Assembly: GCA_022360175.1 (NCBI GenBank)
Contig: JAKSDI010000307.1
Coordinates: 1 to 62,066 of the forward strand
DNA length: 62,066 nucleotides
Direction of reading: 5' to 3'
Source of the DNA: Chitinophagales bacterium
Lineage (GTDB): Bacteria; Bacteroidota; Bacteroidia; Chitinophagales; Saprospiraceae
The translations under genes and the position numbers were made by a program. Of this stretch, positions 1-8,343 are shown piece by piece. The notes under the pieces were generated by a model. That model did no database searches. It was not told the DNA's origin and saw only the letters and a list, made by a program, of their open reading frames with translations. The number at the start of each line of letters is the position of its first letter. Positions within the stretch are counted from its first letter, which is position 1.

Positions 1-2
1 AG

Positions 3-194
3 GCATACGGTATAAAAACACTGCTCGATAAAAACGAACTAAGGGCATTGCTCATTAGTCTTAGCAGTGAAGAAATGCTCCAATACCTCCATGAGCATTA
101 TCCTCAGATATTACAGCAAATTCCATCAAAATATGTGGCCAACTTCCTGGGTATTACCCCTCAATGGTTGAGCAAACTCAAACATAAGCTGTGA
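3..194 (+). CDS. C-terminal end of a Crp/Fnr-family transcriptional regulator (partial)
   Basis: The window opens inside this gene; 63 codons remain before the TGA at 192-194. The visible part ends with the helix-turn-helix typical of Bacteroidota Crp/Fnr-like proteins: a segment ending in YPQILQQIPSKYVANFLG, followed by ITPQWLSKLK as the recognition helix. The cyclic-nucleotide-binding domain would lie upstream of the window. Family members sense nucleotides, oxygen or redox state, but the sensor is not visible, so the signal cannot be named. Family assignment is firm, function unknown. Confidence 0.8.
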   Translation, partial: AYGIKTLLDKNELRALLISLSSEEMLQYLHEHYPQILQQIPSKYVANFLGITPQWLSKLKHKL

Positions 195-347
195 AAGCTG
201 AAATTAATTTCAGCTTTCAAAAAATCATTCTTCTCATTTTTGCCTCTTGAAAATGATGTTAGTGCTCAGTTAAGTTTGAAAAGCAGAGTGCTATCAGAGT
301 AATGATTTCTCCGAAGTCTCTACTCCCTCAGGTCATATTTATTGCAA

Positions 348-1256
348 ATGAAAAAAATCAGAATGAGAAATTGGGATGCTAGTCAAATACCCGATCAAAA
401 AGGAAAAGTAGCCATTATTACGGGTGGAAATGCTGGATTAGGATATGAAATAGGTTTGCAGCTCGCTAAAAAAAATACGACAATAATCATTGCTTGCAGG
501 ACTGAATCTAAAGGAGCCGAAGCAATCAAAAGAATAGAACAGGCCTTAGATAGAAAAATAGAAGCAGCTGTCATCCAGCTAGATTTAACGAATTTTGATG
601 TTATCCGAGCATTTGCTGCAACGTTCAAGGCCAGGTTTTCCAGACTCGATTTATTGATCAATAATGCAGGTGTTGTAAACCTGAAAGAAAGAACGACAAC
701 GGCTGCTGGATTGGAAATGCATATGGCAACCAACCATCTGGGGCATTTTGCATTGGCTGGATTGTTATACCCAATAATAAAAAATACACCCCATGCCCGA
801 GTAGTCACGATGAGCAGTGGTGGACATAAATGGGGAGAGATCAATTTTGATGATTTTAATTGGGAGCAACGTCCTTATCACAGGACCAAATCTTATGGCG
901 ATAGTAAATTGGCTAATTTACTTTTCGTAATGAGTTTGCAGGAACGGTTTGAGCAGGATGGAGCTTCCGCTATTTCCGTTGCCGCACATCCCGGATTATC
1001 TGCTACGGAGCGTCAGCAGTCCATTGGGATTGGAGGGTGGTTGTCGAAAGTGATGGCACAACCCGTATGGATGGGTGCTTTACCTGCTTTAAAAGCTGCA
1101 ACGGCAGAAGAAGTCAAAGCTTTGGAATACTACGGCCCGAAATACGGTATAAGAGGCTATCCCAGATTAGCAAAAATGGATGAGAAGGTATTTGATAAAA
1201 AAGTGGCGCAAAGGCTTTGGGAAGTGTCGGAGCAGATAACAGGGGTAGCGTTTTGA
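348..1256 (+). CDS. short-chain dehydrogenase/reductase (retinol dehydrogenase-like)
   Basis: A classical-to-extended SDR of about 300 residues. The Rossmann cofactor motif TGGNAGLG lies near residues 26-33, NNAG near 105, and the catalytic pair YGDSK near 185. The length and the N-terminal phrase IPDQKGKVAIITGG match the retinol dehydrogenase/WWOX-like branch, NAD(P)-dependent oxidoreductases with varied alcohol or carbonyl substrates. Three in-frame starts are possible: TTG at 342, ATG at 348 and ATG at 363. The last gives MRNWDASQIPDQ, close to the usual N-terminus of the family; 348 is given as a conservative choice. It is convergent with the AraC gene. The substrate cannot be told from sequence. 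Confidence 0.85.
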   Translation: MKKIRMRNWDASQIPDQKGKVAIITGGNAGLGYEIGLQLAKKNTTIIIACRTESKGAEAIKRIEQALDRKIEAAVIQLDLTNFDVIRAFAATFKARFSRLDLLINNAGVVNLKERTTTAAGLEMHMATNHLGHFALAGLLYPIIKNTPHARVVTMSSGGHKWGEINFDDFNWEQRPYHRTKSYGDSKLANLLFVMSLQERFEQDGASAISVAAHPGLSATERQQSIGIGGWLSKVMAQPVWMGALPALKAATAEEVKALEYYGPKYGIRGYPRLAKMDEKVFDKKVAQRLWEVSEQITGVAF

Positions 1257-1281
1257 TGATAAAATATAAAGCGATCTGTTT

Positions 1282-2193
1282 CTAATTCAGCTTCCTATAT
1301 TCCTTTGGAGTGATGCCTACTTTCTTTTTGAAAAGTTTGCCAAAGGATTTTGAGTATTCAAAGCCCAAATCGTAGGCAATCTCATTGATGTTTAATTCAG
1401 AACTCAGTAAAAGAGCTTTTGCTTTTTCCAGCAAGTAATAATTGATATGCTCTTTGGTGTTTTTTCCAGTTTCCTTTTTAAGTAAATCACTTAGGTAATT
1501 AGGAGATAAGTTGACTTGTTCTGCACAATATTTAACAGAAGGTAAGCCTAATAGTCCGGGCTTGTCAGAATTGAAATATTCTAATAATAATCGTTCAATT
1601 TGTACTACAATATCCTTGTTGTACTTGCGTCGGGTATAAAATTGACGGTCATAAAACCTGCGGCAATAGTTTAATAAAAGCTCCAGATTGGAAAGAATTA
1701 AATCCTGACTATGCTGATCTATATTTTGATTGTACTCTTCTGTAATATTACCAATACAATCCAGTATTTTACTTTTTTCATCTTCTGATAAATGAAGTGC
1801 TTCATTGGCCTCATAGGTGAAGAAGCTGTATTGGCTTATCTTCTTTCCCAGGTCAGAGTGATACAATAAATCCGGATGGAAAAATAAACTCCAGCCACAA
1901 GTATCGTCCATATCCTCAATCAAATTCGAAGGGCTGAGTACTTGATTGGGAGCGGTAAATAATAAAGTTCCTTCTTCGAAATCGTAATGATTTCGGCCAT
2001 ACTTCATGCTGCCCTGAGCCGCTTTCAAGGATATAATATAGAAATCGGTATTCGCCTTTATCGTTTCGGAGATATCTGTAGCAACATTCATTTCTGCAAA
2101 GTTTAGAAATGAAATAGCAGGGTGTTTGGGAGGCGGGCAGCCCAGTATACGATGCAGCTCGCTAATGGATTTTATGTTGAATAGTTGATTCAT
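1282..2193 (-). CDS. AraC-family transcriptional regulator
   Basis: A 303-residue protein with an N-terminal cupin-like ligand/dimerisation part (about 20-180) and a C-terminal pair of helix-turn-helices (about 205-303). The second ends with the family signature FGKLFKKKVGITPKEYRKLN. It starts 15 bp after the aldehyde dehydrogenase stop and is the last gene of a minus-strand operon, DUF2147-ALDH-AraC. AraC proteins often bind tandem direct repeats spaced 21 bp apart. Exactly such a pair lies upstream of the first gene of this operon (4185-4221), so autoregulation is a reasonable inference. The ligand is unknown; an aldehyde or aromatic compound would fit the neighbour. Confidence 0.85.
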   Translation of the reverse strand: MNQLFNIKSISELHRILGCPPPKHPAISFLNFAEMNVATDISETIKANTDFYIISLKAAQGSMKYGRNHYDFEEGTLLFTAPNQVLSPSNLIEDMDDTCGWSLFFHPDLLYHSDLGKKISQYSFFTYEANEALHLSEDEKSKILDCIGNITEEYNQNIDQHSQDLILSNLELLLNYCRRFYDRQFYTRRKYNKDIVVQIERLLLEYFNSDKPGLLGLPSVKYCAEQVNLSPNYLSDLLKKETGKNTKEHINYYLLEKAKALLLSSELNINEIAYDLGFEYSKSFGKLFKKKVGITPKEYRKLN

Positions 2194-2208
2194 TTTACTA
2201 CTATAAAA

Positions 2209-3642
2209 TTAGGGTTTTATTCCAACTGTTGAACGGATCATATTTCTGGCACGCTCACTGGTGTATGGTATAAAGAACCGGGCGGTAAATTTACCCATCA
2301 GGCCTTGTTCCAGTACAGATTTAGGATTGGTAAAGGCATGAAAACCCTTCTTACCACCTTTATACCTTCCCATTCCACTATAGCCAACACCACCAAATCC
2401 CATTTTGTGAGAATTAACATGCATCATCAGGTCATTGACCGTTACACCACCGCTTGAAGTGTTTCGAATCACCTTGTTGATTTCCTCTCTATTTTTTCCG
2501 AAAACATACAAGGCTAGAGGTTTTTCGTTATTATTAATAAATGTAATGGCTTCATTAATATCCTGATAAGTAAAAATAGTAAGGATGGGCCCGAAAATTT
2601 CACGACGAGCTACCTGCAAATCCCTTGGTGGATTCACCACTATGCTAAAGGGGATTTTCCGGGTTTTTTGATCAGGTACTATTTCATTTTTAGGATTGGA
2701 ATAGACTATTCTGCAATTCGCTTCTTTTGCTTCCTCCAAATAAGCAGTAATTCTATTATATTCTCTATCGTTAATAATAGCCGTAAACTCTGGATTGTCT
2801 AATAATGAAGGATACAATTCATCCATTCTATTCACTGCTTCAGTAATGAATGCTTCCAGTTGATTTTCTTTGAGAAATACATAATCACCTGAAATACAAA
2901 CCTGCCCTGCATTAGCCATACGAACCTGTGCAATTTTGTGTGCTGCTGATTTTACGTTGGCATCATGAAGCAGTATACAAGGCGTTTTTCCCCCTAATTC
3001 CAAAATGGCAGGGGTTAAGTATTTTGCATTAGCTGCAAGAATTTTTTTACCCACCTCAGAACCGCCTGTGAAAAAGAATTTATCCCAGGCTCTATCCACG
3101 AAGGCAATCGAAACATCAACTTCACCCGTTATCACCGCTAATTCTTCTTCTTTAAAATATTGTGAAACCAGCTTCTGGATTAAGTCTGCGGTAAGTGGTG
3201 TACTTTCTGAAAGTTTCATTATGACCGTATTCCCTCCGGCAATGGCTTCTATAGCAGGATCCATCGCTAAACTTACAGGCGCATTGAAAGGGGACATGAT
3301 ACCTACTACACCAAGTGGTTCGTTTACGATATATGTTTTCTGCCCTGTTAATGCCAGAATGCCAGAAGATTTACGCTCAGGCTTTATCCATTTTTTCAAC
3401 TGGCTCTTTACATATTTCACATGCGCTAGTGTAGGATATATATCGCCAAGAAATGCCATATCCGGATTCCTTGTCCCAAAATCTTTTACCAGTGTAGAAA
3501 TGATGTCATCCATATGAGTGCGTATCATTTCTTCCAAACGGTTCAATCGATCCATCCTAACTTCATAAGATGGGCTATTGGCAGGTGAATAGTTAGCTTT
3601 TTGAAGCTCAAATATTCGATTTAACTCTTTTATATGATTCAT
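2209..3642 (-). CDS. aldehyde dehydrogenase, class 3/coniferyl aldehyde dehydrogenase-like
   Basis: A 477-residue NAD(P)-dependent aldehyde dehydrogenase, oxidising an aldehyde to its acid. Visible motifs are the general-base glutamate in LELGGKTP, the catalytic cysteine in NAGQVCISGDY, and the C-terminal FGGVGYSGMGRYKG stretch that marks the class 3/coniferyl-type subfamily rather than the tetrameric class 1/2 enzymes. The protein is full length and intact. It lies 33 bp downstream of the DUF2147 gene and 15 bp upstream of the AraC gene, so all three are probably one transcript. The AraC neighbour points to induction by an aldehyde or its precursor (inference). Confidence 0.9.
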   Translation of the reverse strand: MNHIKELNRIFELQKANYSPANSPSYEVRMDRLNRLEEMIRTHMDDIISTLVKDFGTRNPDMAFLGDIYPTLAHVKYVKSQLKKWIKPERKSSGILALTGQKTYIVNEPLGVVGIMSPFNAPVSLAMDPAIEAIAGGNTVIMKLSESTPLTADLIQKLVSQYFKEEELAVITGEVDVSIAFVDRAWDKFFFTGGSEVGKKILAANAKYLTPAILELGGKTPCILLHDANVKSAAHKIAQVRMANAGQVCISGDYVFLKENQLEAFITEAVNRMDELYPSLLDNPEFTAIINDREYNRITAYLEEAKEANCRIVYSNPKNEIVPDQKTRKIPFSIVVNPPRDLQVARREIFGPILTIFTYQDINEAITFINNNEKPLALYVFGKNREEINKVIRNTSSGGVTVNDLMMHVNSHKMGFGGVGYSGMGRYKGGKKGFHAFTNPKSVLEQGLMGKFTARFFIPYTSERARNMIRSTVGIKP

Positions 3643-3675
3643 TTTTATTGGCTATTTAAAGGTATTCAGTAAATG

Positions 3676-4137
3676 TTATTTCACTCGATTCCATATCGAT
3701 GTTTGCCCCAGCATCTTCATACCTATGTAGCCTCTTAAGTGCATTTTTCCTTTATCAAGCCATACATAACAGTCATAGATTTTTCCATTGGCGGCATTAT
3801 AAATTTTTCCATCTTCATAAGTATCTTGACCATACCTCAATCCTGTCAAATTGGTAATTCCAACGAGGTCTCGAGAACGAAGATTTTTGTCTGGGTTATT
3901 GTTATCTTTTTTAGAGGTACCGTCCGTATTCACAATTTCGGTGCCCCACAAGAGTTTACCACAATACCTATCACCACATTTGTAAATTTCCATCTTACCA
4001 TCTTTGGCCTCGGTTTCCCAGATACCTATAATCTCATTTGCTGAGCCTTGAGCTTGAATATGAATACTGATGACTCCAAAGAGTAGTAACAATATAGACT
4101 TGACAACGAACTGGTAAATTAAATTTGCTTTCTCCAT
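3676..4137 (-). CDS. secreted DUF2147-family protein
   Basis: A 153-residue protein with a signal peptide (hydrophobic residues 12-28, cleavage near IQAQ). The mature part matches the DUF2147 pattern: IIGIWETEAKDGKMEIYKCG near the start, then CGKLLWG, and a C-terminal YIGMKMLGQTSIWNRVK. The fold is a small lipocalin-like beta barrel and no activity is established for the family. It is the first gene of the DUF2147-ALDH-AraC operon, and its upstream region carries the tandem operator-like repeats at 4185-4221. Family call firm, role unknown. Confidence 0.8.
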   Translation of the reverse strand: MEKANLIYQFVVKSILLLLFGVISIHIQAQGSANEIIGIWETEAKDGKMEIYKCGDRYCGKLLWGTEIVNTDGTSKKDNNNPDKNLRSRDLVGITNLTGLRYGQDTYEDGKIYNAANGKIYDCYVWLDKGKMHLRGYIGMKMLGQTSIWNRVK

Positions 4138-4184
4138 TTTCTAATTGTTTTGCTTTTACAAAAGTCAATAGAAAATGCTTTGCA

Positions 4185-4221
4185 AAGGAGGGCGAATTAC
4201 TTGATAAGGAGGGCGTTTTAC
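4185..4221 (-). promoter_or_regulatory. tandem 16-bp direct repeats, 21 bp apart (candidate AraC operator)
   Basis: On the + strand AAGGAGGGCGAATTAC (4185-4200) is followed by AAGGAGGGCGTTTTAC (4206-4221). They match at 14 of 16 positions and are offset by exactly 21 bp, two helical turns. They begin 48 bp upstream of the DUF2147 start. This spacing is typical for AraC-type regulators (and LytTR ones). The AraC gene ending the same operon is the natural candidate to bind here. The repeat is seen directly; the binding protein is inferred. Confidence 0.6.
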
Positions 4222-4399
4222 GGTTTTCTATAACGAACCTGATTGCTTAAAGGTGCTTTTGTAATAATGATAAACAGTCTGTCAGATTTGAATTTGTACT
4301 TCCACTGAAAAAACAAACGCAAACCGCGAGTGTAGTTTACAATATTTGCACTTGAGTTTGACCCTTGAATTTGAGTTTGATCTTGCGCTTTTCTTTCAC

Positions 4400-6343
4400 T
4401 CACCTCATAATCATCATATCTCCACTTCTATTCCCTTTCTGTAAGCCGCCATTAATATAGTCGGCAAACTCATATTCAATTAGATAGACGTAAATACCTT
4501 TTGGAGCTAGTTTACCTTTGATGTATCCATCCCAGGGTTCATCAATTTTACTGGATTGAAAGACAGTACCTCCCCAACGGTCGAAGATGGTGATTTGATA
4601 AGTTGTAATTTCCCCGGCAGGAAAAACATCAAAAGAATCATTGATTCCATCATCATTTGGAGAGAAAGCATTGGGGATGTAGAAATCTATTTGGTTATTT
4701 ACAGTGATCAATTGGGAGGTAGAATCCTGGCATCCTTCTGGAGAAGTGACAATCAGTTGAGCCTCATAATTTCCTGGAAGTGAATACTCATGATGCGGAT
4801 TCATTTGAATACTGGAGTTACCATCTCCAAAGTGCCATGAAAAGCTATTAATATTTTGAGAAGATAAGTTCTCAAATTGTACTTCCGGCTCAAGATTTGT
4901 AATTGTAGAGGGCGAAAAAGTGAAGTTGGCGAAAGGGGATTCACCTAACTGGATCCAGTTATCTTGAGTAAGGCTAGCAGTGCAATGTTCCGAATAACTT
5001 ACAGAAAGCTGGACATCATAAAGGCCAGGATCGGTGTAATTGATCGAGGTTGTGCCTACATCGTTACTAGTTGTACCGTTTCCAAAATCCCAATGATAAG
5101 TGATTCCGGTCGACTGGGAAAGGTCGGTAAAATGAATGTTTGCCGGGGCACATCCTGTATTAATATCCGATTCGAAGTTGAGTGTTGGAGTATCTAAAAT
5201 GTCTATTAATAAAGTGAAGCTTTCACTACAATGATTGCTGGATTCAAAACTTATTTCATGGGTGCCTAAACCTGCTTCATTAGGATCAAATAATCCAAGG
5301 CTTTCATTTATGATGCCGTTTCCAGTCCAATTTCCATCACTATTATTTGAAGCTAAAGGGAAAGCATCACTGCCTAAACATACCAAATCTGTATATTCTG
5401 TAACAGTTTCTGGAATAACAGTAACGACTACAGAATCTATGATGGTACATACGGTACTATCCTGGGTTTGGACATAATAAGTGGTTGTTTCTTGTGGGGC
5501 GATCCAAACAGAAGAAGTAGTATCAGGATTTTGATGACTCCAGATAACAGGATAGTTGGAGTTGGCTTCGAGCAAAACACTATCTCCCGGACAAATAGTG
5601 ATATCTTCAGAAAGGCTTAAATCTACTTCAATAGGGGTAACAGAAATTAAATCAAACCAAACATAGAAACCTAATGTAAAGCTAGGGTTAGCAGCTGTAA
5701 ATGTAGAGCTTGCTACATTTCCCTGATAACCAACATAGGCATATTGATGAGGAGCATTGGCTTGGTAGATGAATTCGTAATAATGCCAGATGGTGTCACC
5801 TACGACTTCGTCTGTCATTACAATTTGATCGAGCCTATTGGTGTAATCGGCTACATTGGGACTAAAGGTAGGAAACATCGTTTCGGAGAAAAATATCCCC
5901 CATTGATTCGTTTCATATAAGCTATTTGGATTGTCTTCTTTGTTTTGAACCCAAAAAGAAACTTTATAGCAATTACCAGTAGTCATTGCAGAAGTTAATT
6001 GAATACCCGCCCACTCTCTGGTGCCATCTAATCCATTGCCTTTCCAACAACCTAAAACCGCTTCACCTTCTACAGGGGCTCCGCACCATTCATTTCCTTG
6101 CCCTAAGGGACAGGGCTCAAGGCTGGTGAGGTTGGTCCCGGAAATAGAAGTATGGTGATGATCCGCTGTGCCATTGGCATTGTACCAATTGTCTAGGCCG
6201 TCTAGAGTGTTCCCTCCTTGTCCACTTGTTCCATCCCAATTTTCAAAACTTGGATTCGGAATTAAATTTTGGGCAAAAAGCAATGGGCTATTTGACGATA
6301 AAAGGATAAACAGCATGCTAATAGTCCAAAAGGGATGTTTCAT
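4400..6343 (-). CDS. secreted PKD-domain protein with type B T9SS (gliding-motility-type) C-terminal domain
   Basis: A 647-residue surface or secreted protein. Domains in order: signal peptide 1-25 (ending LLFAQ); an N-terminal region about 26-240 opening with LIPNPSFENWDG, which looks like a carbohydrate-binding-type beta sandwich; two Ig-like segments around 240-385; two PKD domains about 388-470 and 472-550, recognisable by YHWDFGNGTTS and FSWHFGDGNSS; and a C-terminal sorting domain from about 553, starting YIPNAFSPNDDGINDSFDVF and containing FDRWGG. That C-terminus is the gliding-motility-associated/type B signal recognised by the type IX secretion system. No catalytic domain is visible, so an adhesive or structural role is likely. 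It is divergent from the delta-60 gene at 6568. Confidence 0.85.
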   Translation of the reverse strand: MKHPFWTISMLFILLSSNSPLLFAQNLIPNPSFENWDGTSGQGGNTLDGLDNWYNANGTADHHHTSISGTNLTSLEPCPLGQGNEWCGAPVEGEAVLGCWKGNGLDGTREWAGIQLTSAMTTGNCYKVSFWVQNKEDNPNSLYETNQWGIFFSETMFPTFSPNVADYTNRLDQIVMTDEVVGDTIWHYYEFIYQANAPHQYAYVGYQGNVASSTFTAANPSFTLGFYVWFDLISVTPIEVDLSLSEDITICPGDSVLLEANSNYPVIWSHQNPDTTSSVWIAPQETTTYYVQTQDSTVCTIIDSVVVTVIPETVTEYTDLVCLGSDAFPLASNNSDGNWTGNGIINESLGLFDPNEAGLGTHEISFESSNHCSESFTLLIDILDTPTLNFESDINTGCAPANIHFTDLSQSTGITYHWDFGNGTTSNDVGTTSINYTDPGLYDVQLSVSYSEHCTASLTQDNWIQLGESPFANFTFSPSTITNLEPEVQFENLSSQNINSFSWHFGDGNSSIQMNPHHEYSLPGNYEAQLIVTSPEGCQDSTSQLITVNNQIDFYIPNAFSPNDDGINDSFDVFPAGEITTYQITIFDRWGGTVFQSSKIDEPWDGYIKGKLAPKGIYVYLIEYEFADYINGGLQKGNRSGDMMIMR

Positions 6344-6428
6344 GAAGCTTAATTTTTTAATTCTTTGAAAATTTTAGAAATGAGGGGGAATATCGGAAAG
6401 TGTATGTAATCATAAGTGTTTCAAACCT

Positions 6429-6496
6429 GCGGAATATTCCGCAAGGCTAACTTTGAGCATATTCTGATCAGTTTATGCGGACATTCTCTAGTTTTG
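6429..6496 (+). promoter_or_regulatory. promoter with palindrome plus half-site shared with the 10.2-kb promoter
   Basis: A perfect 14-bp palindrome GCGGAATATTCCGC (6429-6442) is followed by GCATATTCTGA (6457-6467) and, 21 bp later, a Bacteroidota-type -7 element TAGTTTTG (6489-6496). The gene start at 6568 lies 71 bp downstream. The same arrangement occurs at 10174-10240. GAATATTCCG and GCATATTCTG also read as an imperfect direct repeat offset by 25 bp, which would suit a LytTR-type regulator. The position just upstream of the core promoter suggests an activator site. Confidence 0.6.
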
Positions 6497-6567
6497 GCTG
6501 TCTTCCTTTATTCAATCATAAAACAGTAGCGGTGAAAGCGGCCTGCCACATGCAATAAAATCAGATT

Positions 6568-8247
6568 ATGAATAGAATATTTACACTGTTATTTTTTACT
6601 ATCATTTCTCTTTCTCCTCTTTGGTCACAGCCAGGTGGATTGGATATTTCCTTTGCAACAGGAGGAGTATTTCGCGGTATGTATAGTGACCTGCACGAGT
6701 CACCCCATGATGTAGTCGTATTACCCAGTAAAAAGCTACTGGTCATTTTTTCCGGTTATCCGGAGGGCAATTTGGATCAATGTGTGACTCGGCTAAATGA
6801 AGATGGATCGGTTGATTCAACTTTTGCAGAAGGCGGGCTTTATTATCATTCCAACCCCTTGGGGTCTGAGTTGGCATACGATCTTGAAGTGCTTGATGAT
6901 GGAAGTATGATTATGGCGGGTTCTTATTCTGAAGATCTTGCAAGCTCTGCATTTATGATGATTAAGCTGAGTTCAGAAGGGATTCCGGATTCCACTTTTG
7001 GGGTAAATGGTATCATGATTCACGAAATAGATGAAGGGCAGGATTACATACAGAGTATTGCAATAGCAGAAGATGGAAAAATTGTCGCTGGAGGTAATAC
7101 TCACTATCCGGGTTTGGTATGGAGGCGAAATGTAGTTGCTCGTTATCATGCTAATGGTGAGCCGGATTTACTTTTTGGTAATAACGGCATTTTTATATGG
7201 CAGGAAAATGAAACCTATAATTCTACGGAGAGTATTGCCCTGGCAGAAGATGGTAGCATCTATGCGGCTGGCCATGCTCACCCTTCTGGAGCTTATCGGC
7301 CATCTTTGTATAAAGTCAAAGCTGACGGGAGTGGGCTGGATTCTACTTTTGCTAATGATGGACAGGCCTTGGCTCCTGCAACTGGCAGAGGATTTGGAAT
7401 GACTGTGCACCCTAATGGCAATATTTTAGTAACCCATGAGGCCGGAGCAGTGTCTGGTACTGATCTGGGCATTACCGCCTTTCATCCCGATGGTTCTGTG
7501 AATCTGGATTTTGGAAATGAAGGTGTATTTACAATAGATAATGGTTCTTCTGATATAGGAAAGGACATCGTTGTACAGCCAGATGGAAAAATCCTGGTTT
7601 GTGCTGAAAGCGGAGCAGGCTTTGCTGATAATCAGTTTCTCACTGTTCGTTGTGATGAAAATGGAGTATTGGACACTAGCTGGGGAGATAATGGCAAGGT
7701 CGTTACCCAACCAGCAAATGCTGATTTTTCTTTTCCTAATGCGATTGCCGTTCAGCCCCATGATGGGAAAGTACTTGTCACAGGAGTTGGAGCCTTTTTC
7801 TCAAGTGGAGGCAATGAAGTAGTTGTTGTCAGATATGGCAATGAAATCGATGCAGATATGGATGGCTTTTTTCTGGGAATTGATGATTGTGATGATATGG
7901 ATGCCGGTATCAATCCCGATGCTGTAGAAATTCCTAATAATGGGATTGATGAAGATTGCGATGGAATGGATTTGTTAGTAGGAGTGGATGAATCAACTCT
8001 TTCCCTTCAATTTCAAGTGTATCCCAATCCAGCCAGGGACATGCTGTTTATCGATTACAATGCGAGTGTGCTAAAGCCTCAATTGATAGAAATAATGGAT
8101 TACACAGGAAAGCGCCTCCAACTGATCGAGGGGCAAGCAGAATCTAGCTCAATTGCTATTCAATTGGATGCTTTACCAAGTGGGTTGTTGGTGTTGGCAA
8201 TTCATATGGATAGGGGAGTAGCTGTAAAAAAAATAGTCAAGGAATAA
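6568..8247 (+). CDS. delta-60 repeat protein with type A T9SS sorting domain
   Basis: A 559-residue secreted protein with a signal peptide of about 20 residues (ending LWSQ) and a mature start at PGGLDISFATGG. Delta-60 repeats fill about 21-425, each carrying phrases such as DGSVDSTFAEGG, DSTFGVNG or QPDGKILV, and predict a beta-propeller-like array. Around 430-470 is a MopE-like acidic metal-binding motif (DDCDDMDAGINPDAVEIP, ending DEDCDGMD). The C-terminal ~75 residues, beginning YPNPARDMLFIDY and ending VAVKKIVKE, form a type A T9SS domain. It is paralogous to the gene at 13191. Exact function unknown; cell-surface location is well supported. Its promoter carries the element at 6429-6467. 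Confidence 0.85.
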   Translation: MNRIFTLLFFTIISLSPLWSQPGGLDISFATGGVFRGMYSDLHESPHDVVVLPSKKLLVIFSGYPEGNLDQCVTRLNEDGSVDSTFAEGGLYYHSNPLGSELAYDLEVLDDGSMIMAGSYSEDLASSAFMMIKLSSEGIPDSTFGVNGIMIHEIDEGQDYIQSIAIAEDGKIVAGGNTHYPGLVWRRNVVARYHANGEPDLLFGNNGIFIWQENETYNSTESIALAEDGSIYAAGHAHPSGAYRPSLYKVKADGSGLDSTFANDGQALAPATGRGFGMTVHPNGNILVTHEAGAVSGTDLGITAFHPDGSVNLDFGNEGVFTIDNGSSDIGKDIVVQPDGKILVCAESGAGFADNQFLTVRCDENGVLDTSWGDNGKVVTQPANADFSFPNAIAVQPHDGKVLVTGVGAFFSSGGNEVVVVRYGNEIDADMDGFFLGIDDCDDMDAGINPDAVEIPNNGIDEDCDGMDLLVGVDESTLSLQFQVYPNPARDMLFIDYNASVLKPQLIEIMDYTGKRLQLIEGQAESSSIAIQLDALPSGLLVLAIHMDRGVAVKKIVKE

Positions 8248-8290
8248 GAGGCTGTTTAGAAAGAACGGAAGTTGTTTTATAAATATGGTG

Positions 8291-8325
8291 CCCGCAGATT
8301 CGCGTTAATCTGTGAGATCTGCGGG
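8291..8325. terminator. intergenic hairpin between convergent genes
   Basis: Perfect 9-bp arms CCCGCAGAT (8291-8299) and ATCTGCGGG (8317-8325) lie in the 96-bp gap between the delta-60 gene and the convergent TPR-LytTR gene. No long T-run follows on either side, so it may be a weak terminator or part of a dispersed intergenic repeat. Confidence 0.45.
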
Positions 8326-8343
8326 AAATCAAAGACAATGCTA

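Noticed and set aside
4218-4403. A 61-codon minus-strand frame before the DUF2147 gene
   Set aside because: It overlaps the end of the PKD gene and the operator repeats, is rich in simple AATTCAA-type repeats, and resembles no family.
8245-8275. GAGGCTGTTTAGAAAG resembling an IS end after the delta-60 gene
   Set aside because: No opposite end, target duplication or transposase remnant nearby.
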